From positions 677,001-741,000 of the forward strand of contig NZ_CP018155.1 of assembly GCF_001889045.1 (NCBI RefSeq): 64,000 bases of DNA. The letters are read 5' to 3'. Of this stretch, positions 50,356 to 60,226 are shown piece after piece. A program made the translations under genes and the position numbers. This DNA comes from Tenacibaculum todarodis (GTDB taxonomy: Bacteria; Bacteroidota; Bacteroidia; Flavobacteriales; Flavobacteriaceae). The stretch's first letter is position 1, and the number at the start of each line of letters is the position of its first letter. The notes under the pieces were generated by a model that worked only from the letters and a program-made list of their open reading frames with translations, did no database searches and had not been told where the DNA came from.

Positions 50356-51282
50356 ATGAAATTCAACCAACCACAAACATTGCAACAAATTGCTTCTTTA
50401 ATTGAAGCTGAATTTGTTGGTGCATCAAATTTTTCTATAACTGGAATTAATGAAATTCATGTTGTTGAAAATGGGGATATTGTTTTTGTAGATCATCCAA
50501 AGTATTATGATAAAGCGTTAGCATCTAATGCTACCACAATACTTATCAATAAAGAAGTAGCTTGCCCAGAAGGTAAAAGTTTACTAATTTCTGATGATCC
50601 TTTTCGTGATTTTAATAAAATAACAAAACATTTCAATCCATTTATAGCTTCAAAAAGTACAATTTCTGAAACTGCAATTATTGGAGAAGGAACAATAATT
50701 CAGCCAAATGTTTTTATTGGAGATAATGTTTCCATAGGAAAAAACTGTGTTATTCATCCAAACGTAACTATTTACAGTGGTTCTATAATTGGAAATAATG
50801 TAACTATACATGCAAATACGGTTTTAGGAGCTGATGCTTTTTATTATAAAAATAGACCAGAAGGTTATGATAAATTGCTTTCAGGCGGACGAGTTGTACT
50901 TAAAAATAATGTAGATTTAGGAGCTTCTTGTACAATTGATAGAGGCGTAACTGGAAATACAACTATCGGAGAAGGAACCAAAATAGATAATCAAGTTCAT
51001 ATTGGGCATGATACCGTTATTGGTAAAAAATGTTTAATAGCGTCGCAAACAGGTATTGCTGGTTGTGTTGTAATTGAAGATGAAGTTACTATGTGGGGAC
51101 AAGTTGGTATGGCAAGCGGAATTACAATTGGTAAAGGCGCGGTTATACAAGCACAGTCTGGAATTAGTAAGTCTTTAGAAGGCGGAAAATCTTATTTTGG
51201 TTATCCTGCAGAAGAAGTTAGAACAAAATTAAGAGAGCTTGCAACAATTAAAAGAATTGTAAAAGATTTCAATAAAAAATAA
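50356..51282 (+). CDS. LpxD-like hexapeptide acyltransferase (second lpxD paralogue)
   Basis: 308 residues. N-terminal uridine-domain-like start (PQTLQQIASLIEAEFVGASNFSITGINEIHVVENGDIVFVDHPKYYD), then beta-helix repeats. The catalytic region differs from lpxD at 46452: GADAFYYKNRPEGYDKLLSGGRV in place of GSDGFGFAP, with DNQVHIGHDTVIGKK retaining the central His. It is shorter by about 38 residues at the C-terminus. It may accept another acyl chain or sugar. Such a paralogue next to sucD is a familiar flavobacterial arrangement. Function inferred only. Confidence 0.85.
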   Translation: MKFNQPQTLQQIASLIEAEFVGASNFSITGINEIHVVENGDIVFVDHPKYYDKALASNATTILINKEVACPEGKSLLISDDPFRDFNKITKHFNPFIASKSTISETAIIGEGTIIQPNVFIGDNVSIGKNCVIHPNVTIYSGSIIGNNVTIHANTVLGADAFYYKNRPEGYDKLLSGGRVVLKNNVDLGASCTIDRGVTGNTTIGEGTKIDNQVHIGHDTVIGKKCLIASQTGIAGCVVIEDEVTMWGQVGMASGITIGKGAVIQAQSGISKSLEGGKSYFGYPAEEVRTKLRELATIKRIVKDFNKK

Positions 51283-51319
51283 AAGTAACAAATCATTTTT
51301 TAGATAGACTTCAAAAAAC

Positions 51320-51327
51320 TATTTTTG
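51320..51327 (+). promoter_or_regulatory. -7 promoter element of sucD
   Basis: TATTTTTG matches TAnnTTTG; a start near 51333 gives a leader of about 26 nt, A-rich as usual in this phylum. Confidence 0.5.
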
Positions 51328-51358
51328 CTTGTCTTATAAAAATAAAAAAAACAAACCA

Positions 51359-52234
51359 ATGAGTGTTTTAGTAAATAAAGATTCAAAAATTATAGTACAA
51401 GGTTTTACTGGTAGTGAAGGAACTTTTCACGCAGGTCAAATGATAGATTACGGTACCAATGTTGTTGGTGGTGTAACTCCAGGTAAAGGAGGGCAAGAAC
51501 ACTTAGGTAAACCAGTTTTTAACACTGTAGATAATGCAGTTAAAGAAGTTGGAGCAGATACTTCAATTATTTTTGTACCACCAGCTTTTGCTGCTGATGC
51601 AATTATGGAATCTGCAGAAGCAGGTATCAAAGTAATTATTTGTATTACAGAAGGAATTCCTACTGCTGATATGGTAAAGGTAAAAGCCTATATCGATAGT
51701 TTAGAAGACTGTAGATTAGTTGGACCTAACTGTCCAGGAGTTATTACTCCAGATGAAGCTAAAGTTGGTATTATGCCAGGTTTTATCTTTAAGAAAGGTA
51801 AAGTTGGTATTGTTTCTAAATCTGGTACTTTAACGTATGAAGCTGCAGACCAAGTTGTAAAACAAGGTTTTGGAATTACTACTGCGATTGGTATTGGTGG
51901 AGATCCAATTATTGGAACAACTACAAAAGAAGCTGTAGAGTTATTAATGAATGATGAAGACACTGAAGCAATTGTTATGATTGGTGAAATTGGTGGAAAT
52001 CTTGAAGCAGAAGCTGCACAATGGATTAAAGCTGATGGAAACAGAAAACCAGTTGTAGGTTTTATCGCAGGACAAACTGCACCAGCAGGAAGAACAATGG
52101 GTCATGCCGGAGCAATTGTTGGTGGAGCTGATGATACAGCACAAGCAAAAATGAAAATATTAGCTGAAAACGGAGTACACGTTGTAAGCTCTCCAGCTAA
52201 AATTGGAGAAATGGTTGCTAAAGTATTAGCGTAA
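51359..52234 (+). CDS. sucD: Succinyl-CoA synthetase subunit alpha
   Basis: 291 residues from ATG 51359; the longer frame starting at TTG 51329 adds ten Lys/Asn-rich residues from the leader and is rejected. CoA-binding fold: [54 protein letters not shown]; phospho-His in [13 protein letters not shown]. It makes ATP or GTP from succinyl-CoA in the TCA cycle with SucC, which is not adjacent. Single gene ended by a terminator. Confidence 0.95.
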   Translation: MSVLVNKDSKIIVQGFTGSEGTFHAGQMIDYGTNVVGGVTPGKGGQEHLGKPVFNTVDNAVKEVGADTSIIFVPPAFAADAIMESAEAGIKVIICITEGIPTADMVKVKAYIDSLEDCRLVGPNCPGVITPDEAKVGIMPGFIFKKGKVGIVSKSGTLTYEAADQVVKQGFGITTAIGIGGDPIIGTTTKEAVELLMNDEDTEAIVMIGEIGGNLEAEAAQWIKADGNRKPVVGFIAGQTAPAGRTMGHAGAIVGGADDTAQAKMKILAENGVHVVSSPAKIGEMVAKVLA

Positions 52235-52266
52235 CTGTTAAAATATATATAAAAAACTAACGTTTT

Positions 52267-52301
52267 AAATCCGAAGCTATATCTTTAGCCTCGGATTTTT
52301 T
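52267..52301 (+). terminator. Intrinsic terminator of sucD
   Basis: ATCCGAAGCT and AGCCTCGGAT pair with one mismatch, followed by seven Ts. Confidence 0.8.
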
Positions 52302-52333
52302 TATTAATCAAAATCAAAAATCAATCAACATCT

Positions 52334-55300
52334 ATGAAGAACATCAAACTAATTATGTGGATGAGTTTTGCTTTTATCGCTTTTTTAAGCTGTAAAACCA
52401 ATAATTCTACAGAAGCAAAAACCGAAAGTCATACAGACGCAAGCGGTTACAATTACGAAACAGTTACAAACGACCCAACTGGTTTACGTTTGTACACATT
52501 AGACAACGGTTTAAAAGTATATTTAAGTAAAAATACGGATGAACCTAAAATTCAGACTTATATTGCAGTTAGAGCAGGTTCTAACTACGATCCTAAAGAA
52601 TCTACAGGTTTAGCACATTACTTAGAGCACATGGTGTTTAAAGGAACGCATAAAATTGGTACTGTAGATTGGGAAAAAGAAAAAGTATATTTAGATAAGA
52701 TTTCTGAATTATATGAGCAACACAGAGCTGAAAAAGATGTAACTAAAAAATTAGCATTGTATAAAGAAATTGACAAAGTTTCTTTAGAAGCATCTAACTA
52801 TTCTGTTGCAAATGAATATGATAAGATGATTAGTTCACTTGGAGCAACAGGTACAAATGCACATACTTGGTTTGAAGAAACTGTTTATAAAAACAAGATT
52901 CCAGCAAATGAATTAGATAAGTGGATTGATGTAGAAGCAGAACGTTTTAGTACGTTAGTATTACGTTTATTCCATACGGAATTAGAAGCTGTTTTTGAAG
53001 AATTTAATAGAGGTCAAGATAATGATGGAAGAAAACGTTACGCTTCTATGTTAGAAGGTTTATTTCCAAATCATCCTTATGGTCAACAAAAAACTATTGG
53101 AACTGCAGAACACCTGAAGAATCCTTCATTAATTGATATTAATAACTATTTCGATAAATATTACGTGCCAAATAATATGGCAGTTGTTTTAGTAGGTGAT
53201 TTAGATTTTGATACAACCATTAAAAAAGTAGCTAATACTTTCGGGAAATTTGAAAAGAAAGAATTAACACATCCAGTGTTACCGAAAGAAGAGCCAATAA
53301 CAGCTCCAATTGTTGCTGAAGTTTTTGGACCAACTTCTGAAAGTATTTCGATTGCATACCGTTCTGGTGGTGTAAATACAAATGATGAAAAAATGGTAAC
53401 CTTAGCTGATATGATTATGGCTAATGGTAATGCAGGTTTAATTGATTTAAATTTAAATCAAAAACAATTAGTACAAAGAGCAGGTTGTTCTCCAACTTTT
53501 TTAAATGATTATGGTTATCACTCATTTACAGGAAGTCCAAAATCGGGTCAAACTTTAGACGAAGTTAAAGGTTTGCTTTTAGGTGAAATTGAAAAATTAA
53601 AGAACGGAGAATTTGATGAATGGATGATTGAAGCTGTTGTAAACGATTTAAAATTATCTCAAACTCGTCAATATGAAAACAATACAGCATTAGCTTCTGC
53701 ATACTTTAATGCGTTTATTCATCATGAAAACTGGAACGATAAAGTCAATTTCTTAAATGATTTAAAGAAAATTTCTAAACAAGAATTGGTAGATTTTGCG
53801 AATACTTTTTACAAAGATAATTATGTAGTTACTTATAAGAGAAAAGGTGAAGACAAGAACATTGTAAAAGTTTCTAATCCAGGAATTACACCAGTTAACT
53901 TAAATAGAGGAAAAAGCTCAGAATATATTACTGCATTTAACAAAAAGCAATCTGAACCATTACAACCTCAATATGTAGATTATAAAACTGCTATTAAAGA
54001 AATTACAACTGATAACGGAATTAAAGTTTCTTACGTAGAGAATGAAAAAAATGATTTATTCGATATGAATATCATTTTTGACATGGGAAGCGATAATGAT
54101 AAAAAATTATCTCTTGCAGCAGGTTATTTAGAGTACTTAGGAACAGATAAATATTCAGCAGAAGAATTAAAGAAGGAATTCTATAAATTAGGTATTTCTT
54201 ACTACGTAAGTGCTGGGAGCGATAAAACGTATGTTGGTTTAAACGGATTAAAAGAAAACTTAAATAAAGGTTTAGAATTATTAGAACACTTATGGGACAA
54301 TGCAAAAGCAGATCCAGAAGCGTATGGTAAATATGTAGAGAAAATTTACAAAGGACGTCAAGATGGTAAAACTCAAAAAGGAAATATCTTATTCAACGGT
54401 TTAATGAACTACGGTAAATATGGTGAAAACTCTCGTCTAAGAGACATTATGCAAATTGATGAGTTAAACGCTATCAATCCAGAAGAGCTGGTTTCTATTG
54501 TAAAAGACATGAAAAACTACAAACAACGTGTTTTCTATTACGGAAAAGATGTTGATGCAGCAGTTGCTTCATTAAATACAAATCACAAAATATTTGGAGA
54601 TTTAAAAGAATATCCAGTTGCAAAAGAATATAAAGAAACTGAAACTGGTGGAAACGTATTCTTTACAAATTATGATATGGTGCAAACTGAAATGATGTTT
54701 TTAGCAAAAGGTGAGCCATTTAAAGCAGAAAATTTAGCAGCATCAACATTGTTTAATACTTATTTTGGAAGTGGATTATCTTCAATTGTTTTCCAAGAAA
54801 TTAGAGAATCTAAATCGTTAGCGTATTCTGCATTTGCTTCTTATAGCAACGCATCTAAAAAAGGAGATTCAAACTACGTTATGGCGTATGTTGGTACACA
54901 GGCTAATAAATTAGAGCAAGCTGTAGACGCAATGATGGATTTAATGAACAATATGCCAGAAGCTGAAAAGCAATTTAATGCAGCAAAAGCATCAACATTA
55001 AAGAAAATTGCAGCGCAGCGTATTACAAAATCTAATATTTTCTGGACGTATGAATCATTAAAGAAAAGAGGTATTGACAATGATCATAGAGAAGCTATGT
55101 ATAACACTATTAAAGACATGACAATTGAAGACTTAAAAGCATTTTTTGATAAAAATGTAAAAGGAGAATCTTACAATGTAATGGTAGTTGGTAACAAAAA
55201 AGATTTAAATGTAAAATCGCTTCAAAAATTAGGAAAAATTAAAGAGTTAGAAGTAGATGAGCTATTTAATTATGTAGATAAGAAAGAGATTAAATCATAA
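52334..55300 (+). CDS. M16-family zinc metalloprotease, lipoprotein
   Basis: 988 residues. A lipoprotein signal (IAFLSC, Cys20) is followed by two M16 halves. The first is active: HYLEHMVFKG supplies the inverted zinc motif HxxEH (His95, Glu98, His99), with the distal Glu in ELEAVFEEFNRGQDNDG. The second half (from about 540) lacks the motif and forms the other wall of the chamber. Pitrilysin-type enzymes degrade peptides; membrane-anchored versions in Bacteroidota probably work in the periplasm. Monocistronic between two terminators. Confidence 0.92.
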   Translation: MKNIKLIMWMSFAFIAFLSCKTNNSTEAKTESHTDASGYNYETVTNDPTGLRLYTLDNGLKVYLSKNTDEPKIQTYIAVRAGSNYDPKESTGLAHYLEHMVFKGTHKIGTVDWEKEKVYLDKISELYEQHRAEKDVTKKLALYKEIDKVSLEASNYSVANEYDKMISSLGATGTNAHTWFEETVYKNKIPANELDKWIDVEAERFSTLVLRLFHTELEAVFEEFNRGQDNDGRKRYASMLEGLFPNHPYGQQKTIGTAEHLKNPSLIDINNYFDKYYVPNNMAVVLVGDLDFDTTIKKVANTFGKFEKKELTHPVLPKEEPITAPIVAEVFGPTSESISIAYRSGGVNTNDEKMVTLADMIMANGNAGLIDLNLNQKQLVQRAGCSPTFLNDYGYHSFTGSPKSGQTLDEVKGLLLGEIEKLKNGEFDEWMIEAVVNDLKLSQTRQYENNTALASAYFNAFIHHENWNDKVNFLNDLKKISKQELVDFANTFYKDNYVVTYKRKGEDKNIVKVSNPGITPVNLNRGKSSEYITAFNKKQSEPLQPQYVDYKTAIKEITTDNGIKVSYVENEKNDLFDMNIIFDMGSDNDKKLSLAAGYLEYLGTDKYSAEELKKEFYKLGISYYVSAGSDKTYVGLNGLKENLNKGLELLEHLWDNAKADPEAYGKYVEKIYKGRQDGKTQKGNILFNGLMNYGKYGENSRLRDIMQIDELNAINPEELVSIVKDMKNYKQRVFYYGKDVDAAVASLNTNHKIFGDLKEYPVAKEYKETETGGNVFFTNYDMVQTEMMFLAKGEPFKAENLAASTLFNTYFGSGLSSIVFQEIRESKSLAYSAFASYSNASKKGDSNYVMAYVGTQANKLEQAVDAMMDLMNNMPEAEKQFNAAKASTLKKIAAQRITKSNIFWTYESLKKRGIDNDHREAMYNTIKDMTIEDLKAFFDKNVKGESYNVMVVGNKKDLNVKSLQKLGKIKELEVDELFNYVDKKEIKS

Positions 55301-55326
55301 TTATTTCTTTTTTTTCCTTCGGAAGA

Positions 55327-55361
55327 AACTCGCAATGTTTAAATACGTTGCGAGTTTTTTT
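55327..55361 (+). terminator. Intrinsic terminator
   Basis: AAACTCGCAA and TTGCGAGTTT pair around a 11-base loop, followed by Ts. Confidence 0.85.
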
Positions 55362-55368
55362 GTTTTAC

Positions 55369-55376
55369 TATATTTG
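55369..55376 (+). promoter_or_regulatory. -7 promoter element of fabG
   Basis: TATATTTG with a TTG 18 bases upstream (55348-55350) fits the Bacteroidota promoter. It overlaps the tail of the preceding terminator stem region. Confidence 0.5.
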
Positions 55377-55405
55377 TCTCACAAAACAACTAACAAAATT
55401 TAAGC

Positions 55406-56152
55406 ATGAAATTACTAGAAAATAAAACTGCAATTATTACAGGAGCCTCAAGAGGTATTGGAAGAGGAATTGCAGTAGAATTTGCAAAACAAGGCTGTAA
55501 TGTAGCATTTACCTTCAGCTCTTCTGTAGACGCAGCAACAGCATTAGAAACAGAATTAAAAGCATTAGGAGTAAACGCGAAAGGATATCAATCTAACGCA
55601 GCAGATTTTGATGCAGCACAAGAATTGGCTAAAAACGTATTAGAAGAATTTGGATCTATAGATGTGTTAATTAACAATGCAGGTATTACCAAAGACAATT
55701 TATTAATGCGTATTTCTGAAGACGATTTTGATAAAGTTATAGAAGTAAACTTAAAATCGGTTTTTAACTTAACAAAAGCAGTTATTAGACCTATGATGAA
55801 ACAACGCAAAGGTTCAATTATAAATATGAGTTCTGTAGTTGGTTTAAAAGGGAATGCAGGTCAATCTAATTATGCAGCTTCAAAAGCAGGTATTTTAGGT
55901 TTTTCTAAATCGGTAGCATTAGAATTAGGTTCAAGAAATATTAGATCTAACGTAGTTGCTCCAGGTTTTATTGAAACAGAAATGACAGCAAAGTTAGACG
56001 AAAAAGTAGTAGAAGGTTGGCGTAATGATATTCCATTGAAACGTGGTGGAACACCAGAAGACATTGCAAATGCGTGTGTGTTTTTAGCTTCGGATATGTC
56101 TTCGTATATTACAGGACAAACTTTATCTGTTGATGGAGGAATGTTAACCTAA
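55406..56152 (+). CDS. fabG: 3-oxoacyl-[acyl-carrier-protein] reductase
   Basis: 248 residues, classical SDR. TGASRGIG at 12-19, NNAGITKDNLLMRISEDDFD, INMSSVVGLKGNAGQSNYAASKAG with Ser, Tyr and Lys, and the C-terminal SSYITGQTLSVDGGM. The NLLMR and GNAGQSNYAASK stretches mark FabG proper. It reduces 3-oxoacyl-ACP in fatty acid elongation using NADPH. Nine bases before the next gene. Confidence 0.93.
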   Translation: MKLLENKTAIITGASRGIGRGIAVEFAKQGCNVAFTFSSSVDAATALETELKALGVNAKGYQSNAADFDAAQELAKNVLEEFGSIDVLINNAGITKDNLLMRISEDDFDKVIEVNLKSVFNLTKAVIRPMMKQRKGSIINMSSVVGLKGNAGQSNYAASKAGILGFSKSVALELGSRNIRSNVVAPGFIETEMTAKLDEKVVEGWRNDIPLKRGGTPEDIANACVFLASDMSSYITGQTLSVDGGMLT

Positions 56153-56161
56153 AAATATATT

Positions 56162-56698
56162 ATGAAAAATAAATTATTAATTATTGTTTTATTTTTGAAC
56201 GTAACTGTTTTAATGAGTCAAGAATGGGAAAAGTATAAAAATGAAGAATTAAATTTAGTTGCTTATTTTCCTGAAACACCTAAAAAATCCATCCAAAAAG
56301 TAGAAACTGCAGTTGGTACTTTAGACATGCATATGATAATGCATTCACCAACATCTGGTGATGATAATGCAGTATACAGTCTTATAAGGTCTGATTACCC
56401 AAAAGAACAATTTGAGAGCGCTACAAGTGTAACTAATAGTAAAGTATTAGATGGTGCAGTTAATGGTGCAGTTAATAATGTAAAAGGAAAATTAGTTTTT
56501 GATAATAAAATTAATTTTAATGGTTATCCAGGTAGAAATATTAAAATTTTAATAGATGGCGGTTTTATTTATATAAAAGCTATTTTGGTTGAAAACTCTA
56601 TGTATATAGTGCAAGTTATTTGTTTAACGGCTAATGATGAAAATAAGAGTATCAATCGTTTTATGGATTCTTTTGATATTATTAAAACGAAGCAATAA
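56162..56698 (+). CDS. Small secreted protein of unknown function
   Basis: 178 residues. Signal peptide 1-19 (LLIIVLFLNVTVLMSQ). The mature part begins EWEKYKNEELNLVAYFPETPKKSIQKVETAVGTLDMHMIMH and looks like a single alpha/beta domain of the type often annotated as a PsbP-like or lipid-facing periplasmic fold. A short in-frame duplication gives GAVNGAVNN. Co-transcribed with fabG, with a terminator after it. I do not recognise the family. Confidence 0.65.
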   Translation: MKNKLLIIVLFLNVTVLMSQEWEKYKNEELNLVAYFPETPKKSIQKVETAVGTLDMHMIMHSPTSGDDNAVYSLIRSDYPKEQFESATSVTNSKVLDGAVNGAVNNVKGKLVFDNKINFNGYPGRNIKILIDGGFIYIKAILVENSMYIVQVICLTANDENKSINRFMDSFDIIKTKQ

Positions 56699-56719
56699 AT
56701 TAAATTTACTTTTTATTTT

Positions 56720-56753
56720 AAACCTGTAATCTATAATTGTTACAGGTTTTTAT
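56720..56753 (+). terminator. Intrinsic terminator
   Basis: AAACCTGTAA and TTACAGGTTT pair, followed by a T-rich tail. Confidence 0.8.
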
Positions 56754-56819
56754 TTTTTAGATAGGTTTGTTTTAGCTTTAACGTATCAGTTCGTATATTC
56801 GGCTAAAATTTAAATTAGA

Positions 56820-58838
56820 TTGCAAACAACCACACTTTTATACATTATAGTAGCGCTTTTGCTAAGCGTTGCAGTAGCATTTTTTCAATATTTTTATAAA
56901 GAAAAGAAAACGCCAAAAATTACAATTCTACTGTTTGCTTTAAAAGCATTTAGTTTATTTGTGTTGAGTTTACTTTTTATAAATCCGAAGATAAAATCCG
57001 AAGTAACTACAATAGTAAAGCCAGTTTTATCGGTTTTAGTTGATAATTCTTTGTCTACAAAATATTTTAAGCAAGAGGAAAATGTAAACACGTTAATTTC
57101 TACACTAAAAGAGAATAAAGGTTTAAATGATAAGTTTGATGTTTCTTTATTCTCAATTGGAGAACACACACAAGTTTTAGATAGTTTGTCTTTTAATGAA
57201 TCTAAAACCAATATAGAAGACGGTTTACAAGCTGTTAATAGTTTATATAAAGACAATATTGCTACAACTGTATTAATTTCTGATGGAAACCAAACCATTG
57301 GAAACGATTATGAGTTTACGAGTACAAAACAAGCTGTTTTTCCAATTGTTATTGGAGATACTACACAGTATAAAGACGTGCGAATTTCTCAATTAAATGT
57401 AAATAAATACAGTTATATAAAGAATAAATTTCCTGTAGAAACTTTATTGTATTACGAAGGAAATGAATCGGTAACTACACAGTTTTCTATTTATAGCAAA
57501 GGAAAAACAGTTTTTACACAAAAAGTTTCTTTTTCTCCGGATAAAAAAACGCAAACAATAACTGCAAATTTAACTTCTTCAACAGAGGGACAGCAATATT
57601 ATACAGCTTCGGTTAAAAAGTTAAAAAACGAAAAAAACACCAAAAACAACAGTAAAAGTTTCTCGGTAGAAGTTATAGATGAACAAACTAAAGTATTGAT
57701 TTTAACGTCAGTTTTACATCCAGATATTGGTGCGTTTAAAAAAGCAATAGAAAGCAATAAACAACGCAAAGTAGATGTTCAGTTGATTGATAATTATAAA
57801 AATCAAATTAATGATTATCAATTGGTTATTTTGTACCAACCAAACAATAAGTTTAATAGTGTTTTTTTTCAAAACACTTCTAATTTCATGGTTGTTTCTG
57901 GTTCAAAAACCGATTGGAATTTTATCAATTCGCAACAATTAGGATTTAGTAAAAAAGCTATAAATCAGCCAGAAGATTATACCGCAATTTATAACAATGC
58001 CTTTTTAACTTTTTTACAGAAAGATATAGGTTTTGCAAATTTTCCACCGTTAGAAGATAAGTTTGGAGAAGTAACCATTACTAAACCGCATCAAACTTTA
58101 GTATATCAAAAAATTGCAGGAATAGCTACTGAGCAACCTTTAATTGCCACTTTTGAAGAAACTGATAAAAAATATGCCGTAATTTTTGGAGAAAACCTCT
58201 GGAAATGGCGTTCAGCAAGTTTTAGGCAAGACAATTCTTTTGAGTATTTTGATGCTTTTATGGGTAATTTAGTTCAATATGTAGCTTCAACTAAAAAGAG
58301 AAATCGATTAGAAGTAAATACAGAAAGTTTATATCCTGCTAATTCAACAATCAATATATCAGCTTTTTATGTAGATAAAAATTATCAGTTTGATAATAGA
58401 GCTTCTTTGCAGTTAACATTTACAAATACCGATTCTAAAGAAAGTAAAGTAGTGCCTTTTTCATTGGTAAATAATTCTTATCAAGTTGAATTAGAAAACG
58501 TATCAACTGGAAATTATACCTATAAAGTAACTGTAACTGGAGAAAATATTACAAAATACGGAAGATTTAAAGTTACCGATTATCAAGTTGAAGAGCAGTT
58601 TACAAACTCAAATCATAAAAAACTACAAAAATTAGCGAATAAAACAGGAGGGAAGTTGTTTTATGGAAATCAGGCTAATAACTTTATTCAAGAACTCATC
58701 AACAATAAAAACTATTATAGCACATTAAAATCTGTACCAAAAGAACAGAATTTAATAGATTGGAAGTGGATTTTAGCTCTAGCTGCGCTATTATTGTCGC
58801 TAGAATGGTTTATTAGAAAATACTATGGTAAAATCTAA
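56820..58838 (+). CDS. Large membrane protein with VWA-like fold
   Basis: 672 residues from a TTG start (no ATG is available before the first membrane helix). Two membrane helices at about 5-20 and 33-52, a VWA-like domain from about 65 with VLSVLVDNSLSTKY (DxSxS metal site) and TTVLISDGNQTIGND, a beta-rich region of about 350 residues, and a last membrane helix near 650-665 (WILALAALLLSLEWFIRKYY). The layout resembles BatA/BatB-related or chloride-channel-like VWA proteins of Bacteroidota with a large periplasmic part. Possibly in envelope or adhesion quality control; function unproven. Confidence 0.7.
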   Translation: MQTTTLLYIIVALLLSVAVAFFQYFYKEKKTPKITILLFALKAFSLFVLSLLFINPKIKSEVTTIVKPVLSVLVDNSLSTKYFKQEENVNTLISTLKENKGLNDKFDVSLFSIGEHTQVLDSLSFNESKTNIEDGLQAVNSLYKDNIATTVLISDGNQTIGNDYEFTSTKQAVFPIVIGDTTQYKDVRISQLNVNKYSYIKNKFPVETLLYYEGNESVTTQFSIYSKGKTVFTQKVSFSPDKKTQTITANLTSSTEGQQYYTASVKKLKNEKNTKNNSKSFSVEVIDEQTKVLILTSVLHPDIGAFKKAIESNKQRKVDVQLIDNYKNQINDYQLVILYQPNNKFNSVFFQNTSNFMVVSGSKTDWNFINSQQLGFSKKAINQPEDYTAIYNNAFLTFLQKDIGFANFPPLEDKFGEVTITKPHQTLVYQKIAGIATEQPLIATFEETDKKYAVIFGENLWKWRSASFRQDNSFEYFDAFMGNLVQYVASTKKRNRLEVNTESLYPANSTINISAFYVDKNYQFDNRASLQLTFTNTDSKESKVVPFSLVNNSYQVELENVSTGNYTYKVTVTGENITKYGRFKVTDYQVEEQFTNSNHKKLQKLANKTGGKLFYGNQANNFIQELINNKNYYSTLKSVPKEQNLIDWKWILALAALLLSLEWFIRKYYGKI

Positions 58839-58911
58839 AAAAGCAATTAGTATTACTTGTTTTAGGCCTTAGAATATTAGAAATTTGCTGTAGAATTTAA
58901 AGAGAATATTT

Positions 58912-59304
58912 ATGAAATTTCATACAAGAAAATGGGTAAAACCACAAGATTTAAATCCAAACGGAACCTTATTTGGAGGTCGATTATTAGAGTGGATTGA
59001 TGAAGAGCTGGGTATTTATGCAATTATTCAATTGGAAATACCAAGAACAGTAACAAAGTATATGTCTGAAATAGACTTTGTAAGTTCTGCCAAACAAGGA
59101 GATATCATTGAAATAGGAATGGAAGTTTTAGCTTTTGGTAACTCTTCAATTACTTTAAAGTGTGAAGTGAGAAATAAGCTTACACATAAAATTATAATCA
59201 TTTTAGATAAAATTGTGATGGTTTCTTTAGATGAAGAAGGAAATCCTAAAAAACATGGTAAAACTAAAGTAGAATATGTTTCTGATAGATTAAAAGATAA
59301 GTAA
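58912..59304 (+). CDS. Acyl-CoA thioesterase, hotdog fold (YciA-like)
   Basis: 130 residues. VKPQDLNPNGTLFGGRLLEWIDEELGIYAIIQ is the hotdog signature of the YciA/ACOT branch, with the catalytic Asp in the WIDEE helix; DFVSSAKQGDIIEIGMEV follows. It hydrolyses acyl-CoA to free acid and CoA in the cytoplasm. It lies 37 bases before the prohibitin gene and may share its transcript. Confidence 0.88.
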   Translation: MKFHTRKWVKPQDLNPNGTLFGGRLLEWIDEELGIYAIIQLEIPRTVTKYMSEIDFVSSAKQGDIIEIGMEVLAFGNSSITLKCEVRNKLTHKIIIILDKIVMVSLDEEGNPKKHGKTKVEYVSDRLKDK

Positions 59305-59341
59305 TTAATTGTATTTTTGAACAAATAAAATAAAACAAACA

Positions 59342-60163
59342 ATGGCACAAAGACAATTTGAATTCCCGAAAGTGGGATTATTAATTCCGGTAGTAGTGGT
59401 ACTTTTAATATTATTCGCTAAATCTACGGTAACTGTAGGACCAGGTGAAGGTGGAGTTATTTTTGAAACTCTTGGAGAAGGTATTAATACAGAAAAAACG
59501 TATGGAGAAGGTTTTCATATTGTTGCTCCTTGGAACAAAATGATTGTTAGAAAGGTTCGTCAGCAATCTATTTCAGACGAAATGAATGTACTTTCTGTAA
59601 ACGGACTAGAAGTTAAAGTAAACGGAACAATTTGGTACGAGCCAGAATTTGAAAATTTAGGTAGCCTAATAAAAACTAAAGGTGAAGATTATGAGCGCGA
59701 ATTGTTAGATCCTGCAATTAATGCAGCAGCAAGAAGTGTTGTTGGTCGTTACACGCCTGAACAATTGTATTCTAGTAAAAGAGATGTAATTGAGCAAGAA
59801 ATTTTAGATGAAGTAACAAAATTATTAGAAGGTCAGTTTTTAACAGTAAAAAGAGTTTTGGTAGAAGATGTTAAATTACCTCCTACAATTAAACAAGCTA
59901 TTGAGCGTAAGTTAAAGCAAGAGCAAGAATCTTTAGAATATGAGTTTAGATTAGTAACTGCGCAAAAAGAAGCAGAAAAAGTAATTATTGATGCAAAAGG
60001 TAAAGCGGAATCTAACCGTATTTTAAGTGCGTCTTTAACAGATAAAATTTTACAAGATAAAGGTATTGAAGCAACGGTTAAATTATCGGAATCTCCAAAT
60101 AGTAAAATAATTGTTATTGGTTCTGGAGACAGTGGAATGCCTATTATTTTAGGAAATCAGTAA
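59342..60163 (+). CDS. Prohibitin-family SPFH protein
   Basis: 273 residues. One N-terminal membrane helix (about 12-28, LLIPVVVVLLILFAKS), then the SPFH/Band 7 domain (VGPGEGGVIFETLGEGINTEKTYGEGFHIVAPWNKMIVRKVRQQSI) and a coiled coil (KRKLKQEQESLEYEFRLVTAQKEAEKVIIDAKGKAES). These proteins form large rings on the membrane and often shield or control FtsH-like proteases. The C-terminus IIVIGSGDSGMPIILGNQ is short and glycine-rich. Terminator directly after. Confidence 0.92.
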   Translation: MAQRQFEFPKVGLLIPVVVVLLILFAKSTVTVGPGEGGVIFETLGEGINTEKTYGEGFHIVAPWNKMIVRKVRQQSISDEMNVLSVNGLEVKVNGTIWYEPEFENLGSLIKTKGEDYERELLDPAINAAARSVVGRYTPEQLYSSKRDVIEQEILDEVTKLLEGQFLTVKRVLVEDVKLPPTIKQAIERKLKQEQESLEYEFRLVTAQKEAEKVIIDAKGKAESNRILSASLTDKILQDKGIEATVKLSESPNSKIIVIGSGDSGMPIILGNQ

Positions 60164-60188
60164 GGAATTATAAAACTTTTATATATTG

Positions 60189-60218
60189 AAAATCCAGCTT
60201 AACGGCTGGATTTTTTTT
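60189..60218 (+). terminator. Intrinsic terminator
   Basis: AAAATCCAGC and GCTGGATTTT pair around six bases, then Ts. Confidence 0.85.
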
Positions 60219-60226
60219 GATGTAAT

